From NCBI RefSeq assembly GCF_004296935.1, contig NZ_SCVH01000069.1, positions 1 through 40,470 of the forward strand: DNA of 40,470 nucleotides, given 5' to 3'. Made by a program: the position numbers and the translations under genes. Shown piece by piece: positions 8,940-17,401 of the stretch. The stretch is from Reyranella sp. Lineage in GTDB: Bacteria > Pseudomonadota > Alphaproteobacteria > Reyranellales > Reyranellaceae. The notes beneath the pieces were generated by a model, which worked only from the letters and a program-made list of their open reading frames with translations, searched no databases and had not been told where the DNA came from. The first letter of the stretch is position 1, and the number at the start of each line of letters is the position of its first letter.

Positions 8940-8966
8940 GACGGCTTGCCTGCCTTCCTGCTCGAG

Positions 8967-10280
8967 TTAGAACGCCAAAAGATTGTCCCTGAACTGCTTG
9001 TGCTCGTAGGCTTTGCGCACCAGGCCGCGATCCTGCAGGGCAGGGATCAGCCCGTCCTCGATTTCGGCCAGGGTCCGGCGGTTTACGTTGGGCATCGAGA
9101 ACAGGAAGCCGTCGCCGCCGACCTCCTGCATGACCTCGCCCATGCGCGCGGCGACATGGTCGCAGGTTCCGCAGAGATCGATCGAGAGATCGACCGCATT
9201 GAAGGACGCCATGGTCTGACGGATGGATCGCCCGGCGGCCATGGTGCGGAACTGCTCGAGGTTGAGCTGGTGGCCGTTGGTGGTGACGTCGTCGGGCAGC
9301 GGCTTGTCGAGATCGAACTTGCCGAAATCGATGTTGGTCACCTTGCCGAAGTGCGCGAGGCGCTCCTGGATATTGGCCTGCGCCATGCACTCGCGCTTCT
9401 TCTTGCGATCCAGCGCCTCTTCCATGGTCTCTCCCAGGATCGGATTGATCAGGAAGAGCACCTTGCAATCGCTGGGCTTGCGACCCTGGGCGACCATGTG
9501 CTTGTGGACATCCCCGCGATAGGCACTCATGGCGTCGATGCCCTTGGCGTTGACGACGATGGTGTCGGCATGGGCCGCCGCGAACCGCCGGCCGCGGGGC
9601 GAGCCGCCGGCCTGGGCGATGACGGGCTGGCCTTGCGGACCGGGCCCCGAGTTGAGGGGGCCACGCGTCTTGAAGTATTTGCCCTCGTAATTGACGGCGT
9701 GGACCTTGGTGTGATCGACCAGGCTGCCGCTCTTGCGGTCGGCGATGATGGCGCCTGGCTCCCACGAGCCCCACAGGCCGCGCACGACCTGCATGTATTC
9801 ATCTGCCATGTCGTAGCGGAGGTCGTGCTCGGGCATGCCGTTCATGCCGAAATTCATCGCCGCGAAGTCGGAGCTGCCGGTGACAGCGTTCCAGCCGACG
9901 CGGCCCGCCGACACCTGGTCGAGCGTCGCCACCAGCCGGGCGAGCAGATAGGGGTGATAGGCGTAGGTGCCGAAGGTGGGCACGATGCCGATGCGCGATG
10001 TCACCTGGGTCATCAGGGCGGCGACGACCGAAGGGTCCTGCCGCGGCACGGCGATGGCTTTCTTCAGGTAGATCTCGGTCGAGCCGCCGAAGCTCTCGCC
10101 GACATATGAAGAATCTTCGAGCAGGATGTAATCGAAGCAGGCGCGCTCGAGGCTGCGGGCCATGTCGAGGAAAAGCTCCGGTTGCTGCCAGGTGGTGCCG
10201 ATGTGCCCGGTCCAGGGCTCACCCCAGGCCTGGACACTCGAACCTTGCAAGAACCACGCGAGATGAAATGGCTTGGCCAC
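8967..10280 (-). CDS. Flavin-dependent monooxygenase of the NtaA/SnaA/DszA family
   Basis: A 437-residue luciferase-like monooxygenase of the larger subfamily that includes nitrilotriacetate, pristinamycin and dibenzothiophene-sulfone monooxygenases. It uses FMNH2 supplied by a separate reductase. Family blocks: FHLAWFLQGSSVQAWG at the start, FDYILLEDSSYVGESFGGSTE near residue 55, VGWNAVTGSSDFAAMNFG near 130, and PVIAQAGGSPRGRRFAAAHAD near 210. The start is the GTG at 10278-10280: a GGAGG ribosome-binding site lies eight bases ahead and the family sequence begins right there (VAKPFHLAW). It is the first gene of the operon with the ABC importer. No flavin reductase is seen nearby. Confidence 0.92.
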   Translation of the reverse strand: MAKPFHLAWFLQGSSVQAWGEPWTGHIGTTWQQPELFLDMARSLERACFDYILLEDSSYVGESFGGSTEIYLKKAIAVPRQDPSVVAALMTQVTSRIGIVPTFGTYAYHPYLLARLVATLDQVSAGRVGWNAVTGSSDFAAMNFGMNGMPEHDLRYDMADEYMQVVRGLWGSWEPGAIIADRKSGSLVDHTKVHAVNYEGKYFKTRGPLNSGPGPQGQPVIAQAGGSPRGRRFAAAHADTIVVNAKGIDAMSAYRGDVHKHMVAQGRKPSDCKVLFLINPILGETMEEALDRKKKRECMAQANIQERLAHFGKVTNIDFGKFDLDKPLPDDVTTNGHQLNLEQFRTMAAGRSIRQTMASFNAVDLSIDLCGTCDHVAARMGEVMQEVGGDGFLFSMPNVNRRTLAEIEDGLIPALQDRGLVRKAYEHKQFRDNLLAF

Positions 10281-10288
10281 GCCCGATG

Positions 10289-10293
10289 CCTCC
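10289..10293 (-). promoter_or_regulatory. Ribosome-binding site fixing a GTG start
   Basis: On the minus strand this reads GGAGG, a full anti-16S match, with eight bases to the GTG at 10280-10278. It decides the start of the flavin monooxygenase, whose reading frame stays open further upstream without family similarity. Confidence 0.75.
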
Positions 10294-10458
10294 GCTTCCG
10301 CTCCAGACGGGAAAGCAGACGCAAATACTGTGCCGAGCATCCGCAGGGCGGCTCTGCGTCTCGCAGGGGCATGAGTTCGTCGCGCGCGCCGCTCAGTTGC
10401 GCTAGAATTGCCTCTGGCCAACGGCGCCCGGCGCCGGCTGAACGAACAGGAGTGCGGG

Positions 10459-11220
10459 ATGGACACAGTTGTTCAACAGGATCGCCTCGAGATGACCGAG
10501 GCCGAGTGGCAGGCGCGCTGCGATCTCGCCGCCCTCTACCGGATCACCGATGTCTTCGGCTGGACCGACACGATCGACACTCACATGACGGTGCGCATCC
10601 CGGGCGAGCCGAAGTGCTTCCTGATCAACAACTACGGCGACCTGTTCGACGAGATCACCGCCTCGAGCCTGGTGAAGATGGACATCGACGGCAACGTCTA
10701 CGCCAAGGACGGCAAGTTCAACGCTGCAGGCTTCACCATCCACTCCGGCGTCTACAAGGCCCGGCCCGACGCCAACTGCGTGATGCACACGCACACCCGC
10801 GCCGGCACCGGCGTCTCGGTGCTGAAGAAGGGCCTGCGCCCGATCAGCCAGGACGTGCTCTCGGTGTGGGACGACCTCGTCTATCACGAGTACGGCATGC
10901 CGACGTCGCAGGAAGAATGCGATGCGCTGGGCGTCACCTGTCAGGGCGGAAACTCGGTTGTGCTGCGCAACCACGGCCTGCTGACGGTGGGCTCGTCGAT
11001 CCCGGGCGCGCTCAGGCGCATGTACATGCTCGAACGTGCCTGTGAGGTCGAGGTCATCGCCCGCGGCATGAACGAGGAGCCCGATCCGATCGAACCGGAA
11101 GTCATCCGCCAGTACGGCGAGCGTGCCAAGCAACAGCGCGCCAACCCGGAATACGGCATGACCTATTGGAAGGCCGCGCTGCGCCAGATCGAGGGCAAGG
11201 GCAGCGACTGGCGCCAGTAA
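10459..11220 (+). CDS. Class II aldolase/adducin family protein
   Basis: A 253-residue cytoplasmic protein of the class II aldolase/adducin fold. Zinc ligands are visible as His110 and His112 in VMHTHTRAG and His172 in NHGLLTVG. THMTVRIPG near residue 41 and GFTIHSGVYKARPD near 91 are further conserved blocks. True aldolases of this fold (fuculose-1-phosphate aldolase, ribulose-phosphate epimerase) cleave or epimerise sugar phosphates; many family members in soil bacteria have no assigned substrate. The ATG at 10459 has AGGAG eight bases upstream and leads straight into family sequence. It is divergent from the monooxygenase operon, with 178 bases between, and followed by a strong terminator. 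Confidence 0.88.
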   Translation: MDTVVQQDRLEMTEAEWQARCDLAALYRITDVFGWTDTIDTHMTVRIPGEPKCFLINNYGDLFDEITASSLVKMDIDGNVYAKDGKFNAAGFTIHSGVYKARPDANCVMHTHTRAGTGVSVLKKGLRPISQDVLSVWDDLVYHEYGMPTSQEECDALGVTCQGGNSVVLRNHGLLTVGSSIPGALRRMYMLERACEVEVIARGMNEEPDPIEPEVIRQYGERAKQQRANPEYGMTYWKAALRQIEGKGSDWRQ

Positions 11221-11241
11221 TCCTCTCCCGAATCGCTCACG

Positions 11242-11271
11242 AAAAGGGCGCGCCGCAGGGCGCGCCCTTTT
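11242..11271. terminator. Bidirectional intrinsic terminator
   Basis: A perfect 13-base-pair stem, AAAAGGGCGCGCC and GGCGCGCCCTTTT, closes on the loop GCAG. T or A runs on both sides let it work on both strands. It lies between the convergent aldolase-like gene and Bug receptor gene, so it can end both transcripts. Confidence 0.9.
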
Positions 11272-11287
11272 GATTCAGATAGCGACG

Positions 11288-12262
11288 CTACTTCGCGGCC
11301 GAGAGCTTGACGATTTCACCCCAGCGGCGAAGTTCGCTGGCGAGATAGGCGCTCAGCTCGGCGGGGCCGCCTCGCTTGTCCTCGATGCCCTGGACGCTGA
11401 AGGACTCCTTGACCTTGGGACTTTGCAGCGCCTTGTCGGCGGCGCGGTAGAGCTTGTCGACAATCGGCTGCGGCGTTCCTTTCGCCGCCATCAAGTAGAA
11501 GGAGACGTCGGCGATGATATCGGGATAGCCGAGTTCCTTGAAGGTCGGGATGTCGGGCAGCACCGCCGCCCGCTTCTCTCCGGTGACGGCGAGCATGCGA
11601 GCCTGCTTGGCGTTCTGGACCGGCACGCCCGATGCGACGGGGGTGAACCAGATCTGGATGCGGTTGGTCAGCAAGTCGCTCAGCGCGTCGGTCGTGCTCT
11701 TGTAGGGCACCATCACCGTGTTGATCTTGGCCGCGCGATTGAGCATCTCGCCCAGGAACTGCGGCACGCCGCCGACGAAGCCCGAGAAGTTGAGCTTGCC
11801 GGGCTCCTTGCGGGCGAGCTCGACGAGCTCGGCCACGTTCTTCGCCGGAAGCTCGTTGGGCACGAACATCGAATAGAGCACGCCGCCGGCGAAGCAGATG
11901 GGCGTGAAGTCGTTGATCAGGTTGGCTGTGGCGTTGCCGGTGGCCTGGTTGATGATGTTGCTCAAGGAGGCGATCACCAGCGTGTGGCCGTCGGGGCGCG
12001 ATTTCGCAACGTAATCGGCGCCGATATTGCCCGTGGCGCCGGGGCGATTCTCGACAATGACGCTTTGACCAAGCGTGACCGACATGTCCTGGGCAAGCAG
12101 GCGGGCGATGATGTCGTTGGTCGTGCCGGCACCGAATGGTGCCACGATCGTGATCGGTTTGCCCTGCTGAAGGTTCTGGGCGCACGCCGGAGCCGCCGCG
12201 GTCGCAACGCCCGCCATCGCCGACGCGACGGCCGCGCGTCGGGACAATTTCATAACCTTCAT
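11288..12262 (-). CDS. Bug-family (TctC-like) periplasmic receptor
   Basis: A 324-residue secreted binding protein of the tripartite tricarboxylate transporter receptor family. The signal peptide begins MKVMKLSRRAAVASAMAG and ends near PACAQ. Family marks are ITIVAPFGAGTTNDIIAR, VIVENRPGATGNIGADYVA (in two pieces around residues 40-80), and MLAVTGEKRAAVLPDIPTFKE near 220. It would bind a carboxylate or similar small molecule. No TctA or TctB membrane gene is in the window, so the membrane partner is elsewhere or absent, as is common for Bug proteins. The upstream ATG at 12262 is preferred over the one three codons later because AAGGA lies in front of it. Confidence 0.92.
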   Translation of the reverse strand: MKVMKLSRRAAVASAMAGVATAAAPACAQNLQQGKPITIVAPFGAGTTNDIIARLLAQDMSVTLGQSVIVENRPGATGNIGADYVAKSRPDGHTLVIASLSNIINQATGNATANLINDFTPICFAGGVLYSMFVPNELPAKNVAELVELARKEPGKLNFSGFVGGVPQFLGEMLNRAAKINTVMVPYKSTTDALSDLLTNRIQIWFTPVASGVPVQNAKQARMLAVTGEKRAAVLPDIPTFKELGYPDIIADVSFYLMAAKGTPQPIVDKLYRAADKALQSPKVKESFSVQGIEDKRGGPAELSAYLASELRRWGEIVKLSAAK

Positions 12263-12420
12263 AAGCGTCCTTCCACTACCTTCTGTTTTGTCTTCCGTGG
12301 GAGTTAACGGTCTCGCGTCATTGCACGTCAACACGCCAATAAGGTCCGAATTCCGCGAGCCGCGCTCGCAAGGGCTCGGTAGGCTGGCTGTACTCATCCG
12401 GAGTTCAGCGAGGAGCAGAA

Positions 12421-12903
12421 ATGCCGAGCCATGCCGCCCGCAAGACTTATGGGACTGTTCCCGCCGACAGGCGGAAGGAGATGAGCGGCCTGGAGTTCGT
12501 CCAGGGACTCGTCGAGGGAACGCTGCCCCTCAATACGATTGCGCGGACCCTGGGTTATGACGTGAATGAGGTGACGAACGGGCGGGTCGTCGTCACGGCG
12601 ACGCCGAACGACACCCATCTCAATCCGTCCGGCACCGTGCACGGCGGTCTCGCGGCCACCTTGCTCGACAGCTGCATGGGATTGGCGATCTGGTCGACCC
12701 TGGAGAAGGGCGTCAGCCAGACGACTCTCGAATTCAAGATCTCGCTCGTGCGGCCCATCACTCCCGAGACGGGGCTGATCAAGGCGGAAGGCGTGGTATT
12801 GAACCGGGGACGGCGCGTCGGCACCGCCGAAGGGCGGATCACGGATGACAGAGGCCGCTTGCTCGCCCACGGCACGACCACGTGCCTGATTTTCGAGAGT
12901 TGA
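12421..12903 (+). CDS. PaaI-family hotdog thioesterase
   Basis: A 160-residue hotdog-fold acyl-CoA thioesterase. The active-site segment HLNPSGTVHGGLAATLLDS (about residues 66-84) matches the family pattern NxxGxxHGGxxxxLxD, with the catalytic Asp in LLDS. Such enzymes hydrolyse aryl- or acyl-CoA esters and act as homotetramers in the cytoplasm. GAGGAG seven bases before the ATG supports the start. It is divergent from the Bug receptor (158 bases) and convergent with the crotonase gene, 11 bases between stops. Confidence 0.9.
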   Translation: MPSHAARKTYGTVPADRRKEMSGLEFVQGLVEGTLPLNTIARTLGYDVNEVTNGRVVVTATPNDTHLNPSGTVHGGLAATLLDSCMGLAIWSTLEKGVSQTTLEFKISLVRPITPETGLIKAEGVVLNRGRRVGTAEGRITDDRGRLLAHGTTTCLIFES

Positions 12904-12914
12904 GAAGAGGGAGA

Positions 12915-13709
12915 CTAACGCCCCTTCCACTCCGGCTTCGGCTTCTTGTTCACGAAGGCGTCGATGCCTGCCTGCGCATCCTCGGTCATGATGGCGCCGG
13001 CCATGAACTCGGTCGCAATGGCGTAGGCCTGCGCGAGATCCATTTCCATGTGCTTGTGGAACATCGCCTTGCCCTCGGCGATCTGCTGCGGCGGCTGGGC
13101 GGCGATGTGCTGGGCGAAGGTCATCGTTTCCCTGTCGAGCTCGGCCGGCGGCACGACGCGACTCACCAGCCCGTCGCGCAGCGCCGTTGCGGCATCGATG
13201 AACTGGCCGGTGAACAGCATGTCGAGCGCGCGCTTCGAGCCGACGTTGCGGCCGACCGCGACCGACGGCGTGCCGCAGAACAGCCCGTTGTTGATGCCGG
13301 AAGTCGCGAAGGTGGCATCGCTTGAGGCGACGGCCAGATCGCAGGCGGCGACGAGCTGGCAACCGGCGGCGGTGGCGATGGCCTGAACCTTGGCGATCAC
13401 GGGCTGAGGCAGGGCGCGGATCGCCATCATCATGGCGCTGCAGCGCGTCAGCAGGTCGTGATGGAAGGCATGGTCACGGCTCGAGGCGACCTCGCGCAGG
13501 TCGTGGCCGGTCGAGAAGGCGCGGCCCTGGGCCTCGATCACGACGCAGCGGATTTCCCGGTCCTTCGCGAGCCTGTCGAATTCCGCCTGCAGCGCGTCTA
13601 TAAGCTCGCCCGAGAGCGCGTTCATCGCCTTGGGGCGGTTGAGCGTCAGGATGGCGACGCGGCCTTCGTCGCGGCGCAGCAGGACCGGTTCGTTGGAGGC
13701 GGCTGTCAT
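12915..13709 (-). CDS. Crotonase-fold protein, ECHDC3-like, lacking the hydratase glutamates
   Basis: A 264-residue protein of the enoyl-CoA hydratase/isomerase family. The oxyanion-hole segments are STGHDLREV (near residue 64) and AAGCQLVAACDLAVASSDATFA. Where true hydratases have PEIxLGxxPGxGG, this one reads SGINNGLFCGTPSVAVG, and the second catalytic glutamate (AMEM region) is Asp in ALDMLFTG. That replacement pattern is the hallmark of the ECHDC3-like branch, whose reaction is not well defined, so plain hydration activity is doubtful. The start ATG at 13707-13709 is chosen because family similarity begins there; a longer reading frame exists upstream but overlaps the divergent thioesterase. 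Confidence 0.87.
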   Translation of the reverse strand: MTAASNEPVLLRRDEGRVAILTLNRPKAMNALSGELIDALQAEFDRLAKDREIRCVVIEAQGRAFSTGHDLREVASSRDHAFHHDLLTRCSAMMMAIRALPQPVIAKVQAIATAAGCQLVAACDLAVASSDATFATSGINNGLFCGTPSVAVGRNVGSKRALDMLFTGQFIDAATALRDGLVSRVVPPAELDRETMTFAQHIAAQPPQQIAEGKAMFHKHMEMDLAQAYAIATEFMAGAIMTEDAQAGIDAFVNKKPKPEWKGR

Positions 13710-13742
13710 GGCCGCAGTGTACTGGCTCAGGGGAGTGTCGTC

Positions 13743-14162
13743 ATGCCGGTGATGAGTCCGGCCGATCTGCTGAAGTTCCTGGATGAGAATTTTCCGCAGG
13801 CCGGCCACCTCGATCTTGCGATCGAGCATCTCGACGACAGGACCATCCGCGTGCGCCTGCCGACGCACGAGCGTCACCTGCGGCCGGGCGGCACGATCTC
13901 AGGTCCGACGCTGATGTGGCTGACCGATTGCAGCTTCTACCTGCTGATCCTGGCCCAACTCGGCCCGGTGGCGCTGGCCGTCACGACCAACCTCAACATC
14001 AACTTCATGAGGAAGCCGGAGCCGGCCGACCTGATCGGCGAGGGCCGCCTGCTGAAGCTCGGCAAGACGCTGGCCGTGGGCGACTTCACGATCTGGAGCG
14101 ATGGGGTGAAGGAGCCCGTCGCCCATGCGACGGTGACTTATGCCATTCCACCAAAGAGATAG
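13743..14162 (+). CDS. Hotdog thioesterase (PaaI-like)
   Basis: A 139-residue hotdog-fold protein. The core helix segment RPGGTISGPTLMWLTDCSF (about residues 44-62) resembles PaaI thioesterases, with Asp59 or so at the catalytic position, and VTTNLNINFMRKP follows as the central beta strand. It probably hydrolyses an acyl-CoA. GGGGAG lies about nine bases ahead of the ATG. A small thioesterase gene directly upstream of rplM-rpsI is a recurring arrangement in alphaproteobacteria (established by general knowledge, not checked here). It is divergent from the crotonase gene, 33 bases apart. Confidence 0.85.
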   Translation: MPVMSPADLLKFLDENFPQAGHLDLAIEHLDDRTIRVRLPTHERHLRPGGTISGPTLMWLTDCSFYLLILAQLGPVALAVTTNLNINFMRKPEPADLIGEGRLLKLGKTLAVGDFTIWSDGVKEPVAHATVTYAIPPKR

Positions 14163-14223
14163 ATCGCGGTAAAATAATACCACATATCTAATTCATTGTT
14201 TTTTCGTTACTATTCCGAACTGT

Positions 14224-14252
14224 TTGACAAGACGGTGCACGACGCCCATAAG
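14224..14252 (+). promoter_or_regulatory. Sigma-70-type promoter of rplM-rpsI
   Basis: A perfect -35 box TTGACA at 14224-14229, a 17-base spacer, and CATAAG at 14247-14252 as the -10 box (4 of 6 matches). Transcription would begin near 14259, leaving a leader of about 19 bases that still holds GGAAGAAAG as ribosome-binding site. The flank 14163-14220 is the most AT-rich piece near here, as expected for an upstream element of a strongly expressed operon. Confidence 0.65.
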
Positions 14253-14277
14253 CGCGCGCTCATTGGAAGAAAGAACC

Positions 14278-14760
14278 ATGCACGCCCTCATTACCAACCA
14301 GACTCCCAGCACCAAGACTGCCGACGTGCAGAAGAAGTGGCTGTTGATCGACGCCGAAGGGTTGGTCCTCGGCCGGCTCGCCTCGATCATCGCCTCGCGC
14401 CTGCGCGGCAAGCACAAGCCGACGTTCACGCCGCACATCGATTGCGGCGACAACATCGTCGTGATCAACGCCGAGAAGGTCCGCCTGACCGGCCGCAAGG
14501 CCGAGCGCGAGGTCTTCTACTGGCACACCGGTCACCCCGGCGGCATCAAGGGCGAGACCCTGGGCAAGCGCCTTGAGGGCCGCTTCCCGGAGCGCGTCCT
14601 GATCAAGGCCGTCGAGCGCATGATCACGCGCGGACCGCTGGGCCGCGCGCAGATGAAGAACCTGCGCGTCTATGCCGGACCCAAGCACGAGCAGGAGGCT
14701 CAGCAGCCGGAGAAGCTCGACGTTGCCGCACTGAACCGCAAGAATTCGAGGATCGGCTGA
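14278..14760 (+). CDS. rplM: 50S ribosomal protein L13 (uL13)
   Basis: A 160-residue ribosomal protein that binds 23S rRNA early in large-subunit assembly. Conserved blocks: [19 protein letters not shown] (residues 21-39), [41 protein letters not shown], and [22 protein letters not shown]. The C-terminus ends KNSRIG, slightly longer than the E. coli protein (142 residues), as is usual in alphaproteobacteria. The next gene, rpsI, starts one base after the stop; the two form the standard ribosomal operon. Confidence 0.99.
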   Translation: MHALITNQTPSTKTADVQKKWLLIDAEGLVLGRLASIIASRLRGKHKPTFTPHIDCGDNIVVINAEKVRLTGRKAEREVFYWHTGHPGGIKGETLGKRLEGRFPERVLIKAVERMITRGPLGRAQMKNLRVYAGPKHEQEAQQPEKLDVAALNRKNSRIG

Positions 14761-14761
14761 C

Positions 14762-15244
14762 ATGGCTACTGAACTTTCGACGTTCGCGGAACTGAAGAAG
14801 GCGCCGGCAGGCGGCGAGCAGGCGCCCGCGCCGGTCCGCGTCAAGGAAATCGACGCCCAGGGCCGCGCCTACGCCACCGGCCGGCGCAAGAACGCCGTTG
14901 CCCGCGTCTGGGTGAAGCCCGGCACCGGCAAGATCACCATCAACGGTCGCGACCAGACGATCTACTTCGCGCGCCCGACCCAGCGCATGATGATCCAGCA
15001 GCCGTTCGACGTCTCCGAACGTGGCGGCCAGTTCGACGTGATCGCCACCGTCTCGGGCGGCGGTCTCTCGGGCCAGGCGGGCGCGGTGCGTCACGGCATC
15101 TCGCAGGCGCTGACCAAATTCGAACCCGGCCTGCGTGGCACCATCAAGGCCAACGGCTTCCTCACCCGCGACTCCCGCGTGGTCGAGCGCAAGAAGTACG
15201 GCCGCGCCGGCGCCCGCGCGCGCTTCCAGTTCTCCAAGCGCTAG
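14762..15244 (+). CDS. rpsI: 30S ribosomal protein S9 (uS9)
   Basis: A 160-residue ribosomal protein of the small subunit; its C-terminal tail reaches toward the P-site tRNA. The first 35 residues are an alphaproteobacterial extension rich in Ala, Pro and Glu. The conserved part starts [20 protein letters not shown] and includes [30 protein letters not shown] and [14 protein letters not shown], ending in the invariant FSKR. It follows rplM after one base and is followed by a strong terminator. Confidence 0.99.
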   Translation: MATELSTFAELKKAPAGGEQAPAPVRVKEIDAQGRAYATGRRKNAVARVWVKPGTGKITINGRDQTIYFARPTQRMMIQQPFDVSERGGQFDVIATVSGGGLSGQAGAVRHGISQALTKFEPGLRGTIKANGFLTRDSRVVERKKYGRAGARARFQFSKR

Positions 15245-15264
15245 GACGGCACTTGGGATATCCT

Positions 15265-15295
15265 CGAAGGGCGCCGCAAGGCGCCCTTCGTTTTT
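15265..15295 (+). terminator. Intrinsic terminator of rplM-rpsI
   Basis: An 11-base-pair stem, CGAAGGGCGCC and GGCGCCCTTCG, closed by the stable tetraloop GCAA and followed directly by TTTTT. It lies 20 bases after the rpsI stop. The next gene starts only 16 bases after the T run, so it needs read-through or its own promoter. Confidence 0.92.
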
Positions 15296-15311
15296 GTGGA
15301 GAGACGATCCG

Positions 15312-15848
15312 ATGGCCGGTCTCATCGTTCCGTTCAACGGCTTCATTCCCAAGGTCGACAGCTCGGCCTTCATCGCGCCCAACGCCACCCTGATCGGCGA
15401 CGTCGAGATCGGCGCCAACTGCGGCATCTGGTTCGGCGCGGTGCTGCGCGGCGACGGGCCCGGCATCAGGATCGGCGACGGCTCCAACATCCAGGACGGC
15501 GTGGTGATCCACATCGCCTCGCGCGGGGTCGGCACCGTGGTCGGCCGCAACGTCACGGTCGGGCATCTCGCCCTGCTGCATGCCTGCGAGGTGCAGGACG
15601 ACGCCTTCATCGGCATGCACTCGACGGTACTCGACGAGGCCGTTGTCGAGACCGGCGCCATGGTGGCGGCGGGCGCCGTCGTCACGCCGCGCAAGATCGT
15701 GCGCAAGGGCGAGCTGTGGGCCGGCAATCCGGCGGTGAAGATGCGCGACATCACCGAGAAGGATCTCGAATCCTTCAGGCGCTCCGCCGCGGGCTATGTG
15801 AGACTGGCGCAGACCTATCGCGGCGACCGGCCGAAGGCGGCGGAGTAG
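15312..15848 (+). CDS. Gamma-carbonic anhydrase-family protein
   Basis: A 178-residue left-handed beta-helix protein of the gamma-carbonic anhydrase group. The hexapeptide repeats run from about residue 20 to 125. All three metal-binding histidines are present: His67 (VIHIAS), His85 and His90 ([10 protein letters not shown]). The Arg and Asp of LRGD (46, 48) and the Gln/Asp of IQDG (61, 62) that line the active site are also kept. Members either hydrate CO2 or act as carnitine/phenylacetate-related accessory proteins (CaiE, PaaY); activity cannot be settled from sequence. GGAGA lies before the ATG. It is followed after seven bases by the GMC gene. Confidence 0.92.
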   Translation: MAGLIVPFNGFIPKVDSSAFIAPNATLIGDVEIGANCGIWFGAVLRGDGPGIRIGDGSNIQDGVVIHIASRGVGTVVGRNVTVGHLALLHACEVQDDAFIGMHSTVLDEAVVETGAMVAAGAVVTPRKIVRKGELWAGNPAVKMRDITEKDLESFRRSAAGYVRLAQTYRGDRPKAAE

Positions 15849-15855
15849 ACCGGGC

Positions 15856-17395
15856 ATGATCGCGCGTGACTACGACTATATCGTTGTGGGCGCGGGATCC
15901 GCCGGCGCCGTGTTGGCGGCGCGGTTGAGCGAAGATCCCCGCATCCGGGTGCTCCTGCTCGAAGCCGGGCGCGATTTCCGCTCGGCCGAGACGCCCCAAC
16001 ACATCCGCATTCCGAATCCCATGCGGGCGATCGGCGACGACGACTACCGTTGGCCCCATCTGATGGCGCGCCGCACCGAACGGCAGGAGCCGAAACTGCT
16101 GTGGCGTGGCCGCGCCATGGGCGGCAGCTCCACCATCAACGGCCAGATCGCAATCCGCGGCGTACCCGACGATTTCGAGCGCTGGCGTGCGCTCGGCTGT
16201 ATCGGATGGGGTTGGCAGGACGTTCTGCCGTACTTCAACAAGCTCGAGACCGACGTCAATTTCGGCGCCGCTCCCTATCATGGCGACAGCGGTCCGATCC
16301 CGGTCTATCGCGCGCCCGTCGCCGATTGGGGCAGGGTCGATCGCGCTGGGCTACGGCTGGTGCGAGGACCACAACGCGCCCGAAGGGACAGGTGCGTCGC
16401 CCTACGCCATAAACAGCCGGGCGGGCGTCCGCGTTTCGACCAACGACGGCTATCTCGAGCCGGCGCGCGGCCGCAAGAACCTGCAGATCGTGGGCAACGC
16501 TCTGGTGTCGGCCTTCCAGTTCGAAGGCAACCGGCCGCATGTCAGCGGCGTGCACGTGCAGGTGGACGGGCAGGGCTTCGCGCCGCGCGCCACCCGCGAG
16601 GTCATTCTCTCTGCCGGTGCCATTCACTCGCCGGCGATCCTGCAGCGCTCGGGCATCGGGCCCGCAGCCTTTCTGAAGTCGCTTGGAGTGCCGGTTATCG
16701 CCGATCTGCCGGTGGGCGAGAACCTGCTCGATCATCCGGCGATGCCGCTCTACCTGCATCTCCGGGACGAGGCGCGGGTCGGCACCATGATGCATCGCCA
16801 CACCAATTGCTGCCTGCGCTACTCCTCGGGTCTCGGCGGAGCGGGCGAGAACGACATGATCGTGATCGCGGGCAACCTCGTGTCGCTGGGCGGCGGCGAT
16901 ACTTCCAGGGGCCGCCTGGTCGTCTCGGTCTATCAGGCTTTCAGCCAAGGCAGCGTGCGCATCACGACGACTGATCCGGCCATCGATCCTCGGATCGACG
17001 AGAGGATGCTGTCGGACGAACGCGACCTCGTCCGGATGCGTGACGGCGTGCGCCGGTTGAGGGAAATCGGTTTGCACGAGAGCGTGCGCGCCGTCGCGAC
17101 GCGCGTGGAATATGGCTCGACCGGGCGATCGATCGAAGAGAATCTCACGCCGGCGGAACTGGATGACTGGCTCTTCGCCGAATGCTCGGATGCCCAGCAT
17201 GCCAGCGGCACCTGTCGCATGGGGGCGCGGGACGACAAAATGTCGGTTGTCGATCCGGAGTGCCGCGTCATCGGCTGCACGGGGCTGAGGGTAATCGACG
17301 CCTCTGTCATGCCGGAGGTGGTGCGCGCCAACACGCACCTTACGACCGTGATGCTTGCCGAGAAGATGGCCGATCGACTGAGGGCGGCGGCGTAA
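15856..17395 (+). pseudogene. GMC-family FAD oxidoreductase, frameshifted
   Basis: Two reading frames together make one glucose-methanol-choline oxidoreductase. The first part (from the ATG at 15856) has the FAD-binding [17 protein letters not shown] (residues 10-26) and the GMC signature [15 protein letters not shown]. Similarity in that frame stops near 16335-16345, at ADWGRVDRA. It resumes in the next frame with [17 protein letters not shown] and continues to the stop at 17395, with [13 protein letters not shown]-type and HASGTCRMG blocks and the catalytic His/Asn region RANTHLTTVMLAEKMAD. From family spacing, roughly eight residues are missing at the junction, which points to a true deletion (3n+2 bases) rather than a single-base error, although an assembly error remains possible. 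Known relatives oxidise choline or alcohols. Confidence 0.85.
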
Positions 17396-17401
17396 GGACG
17401 C

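Noticed and set aside
10281-10458. Promoter in the divergent gap before the aldolase-like gene
   Set aside because: TAGAAT at 10403-10408 could be a -10 box, but no acceptable -35 element lies 16-18 bases ahead.
16330-16350. Programmed ribosomal frameshift in the GMC gene
   Set aside because: No slippery heptamer or following pseudoknot is evident, and about eight family residues are missing at the junction, which a frameshift would not explain.
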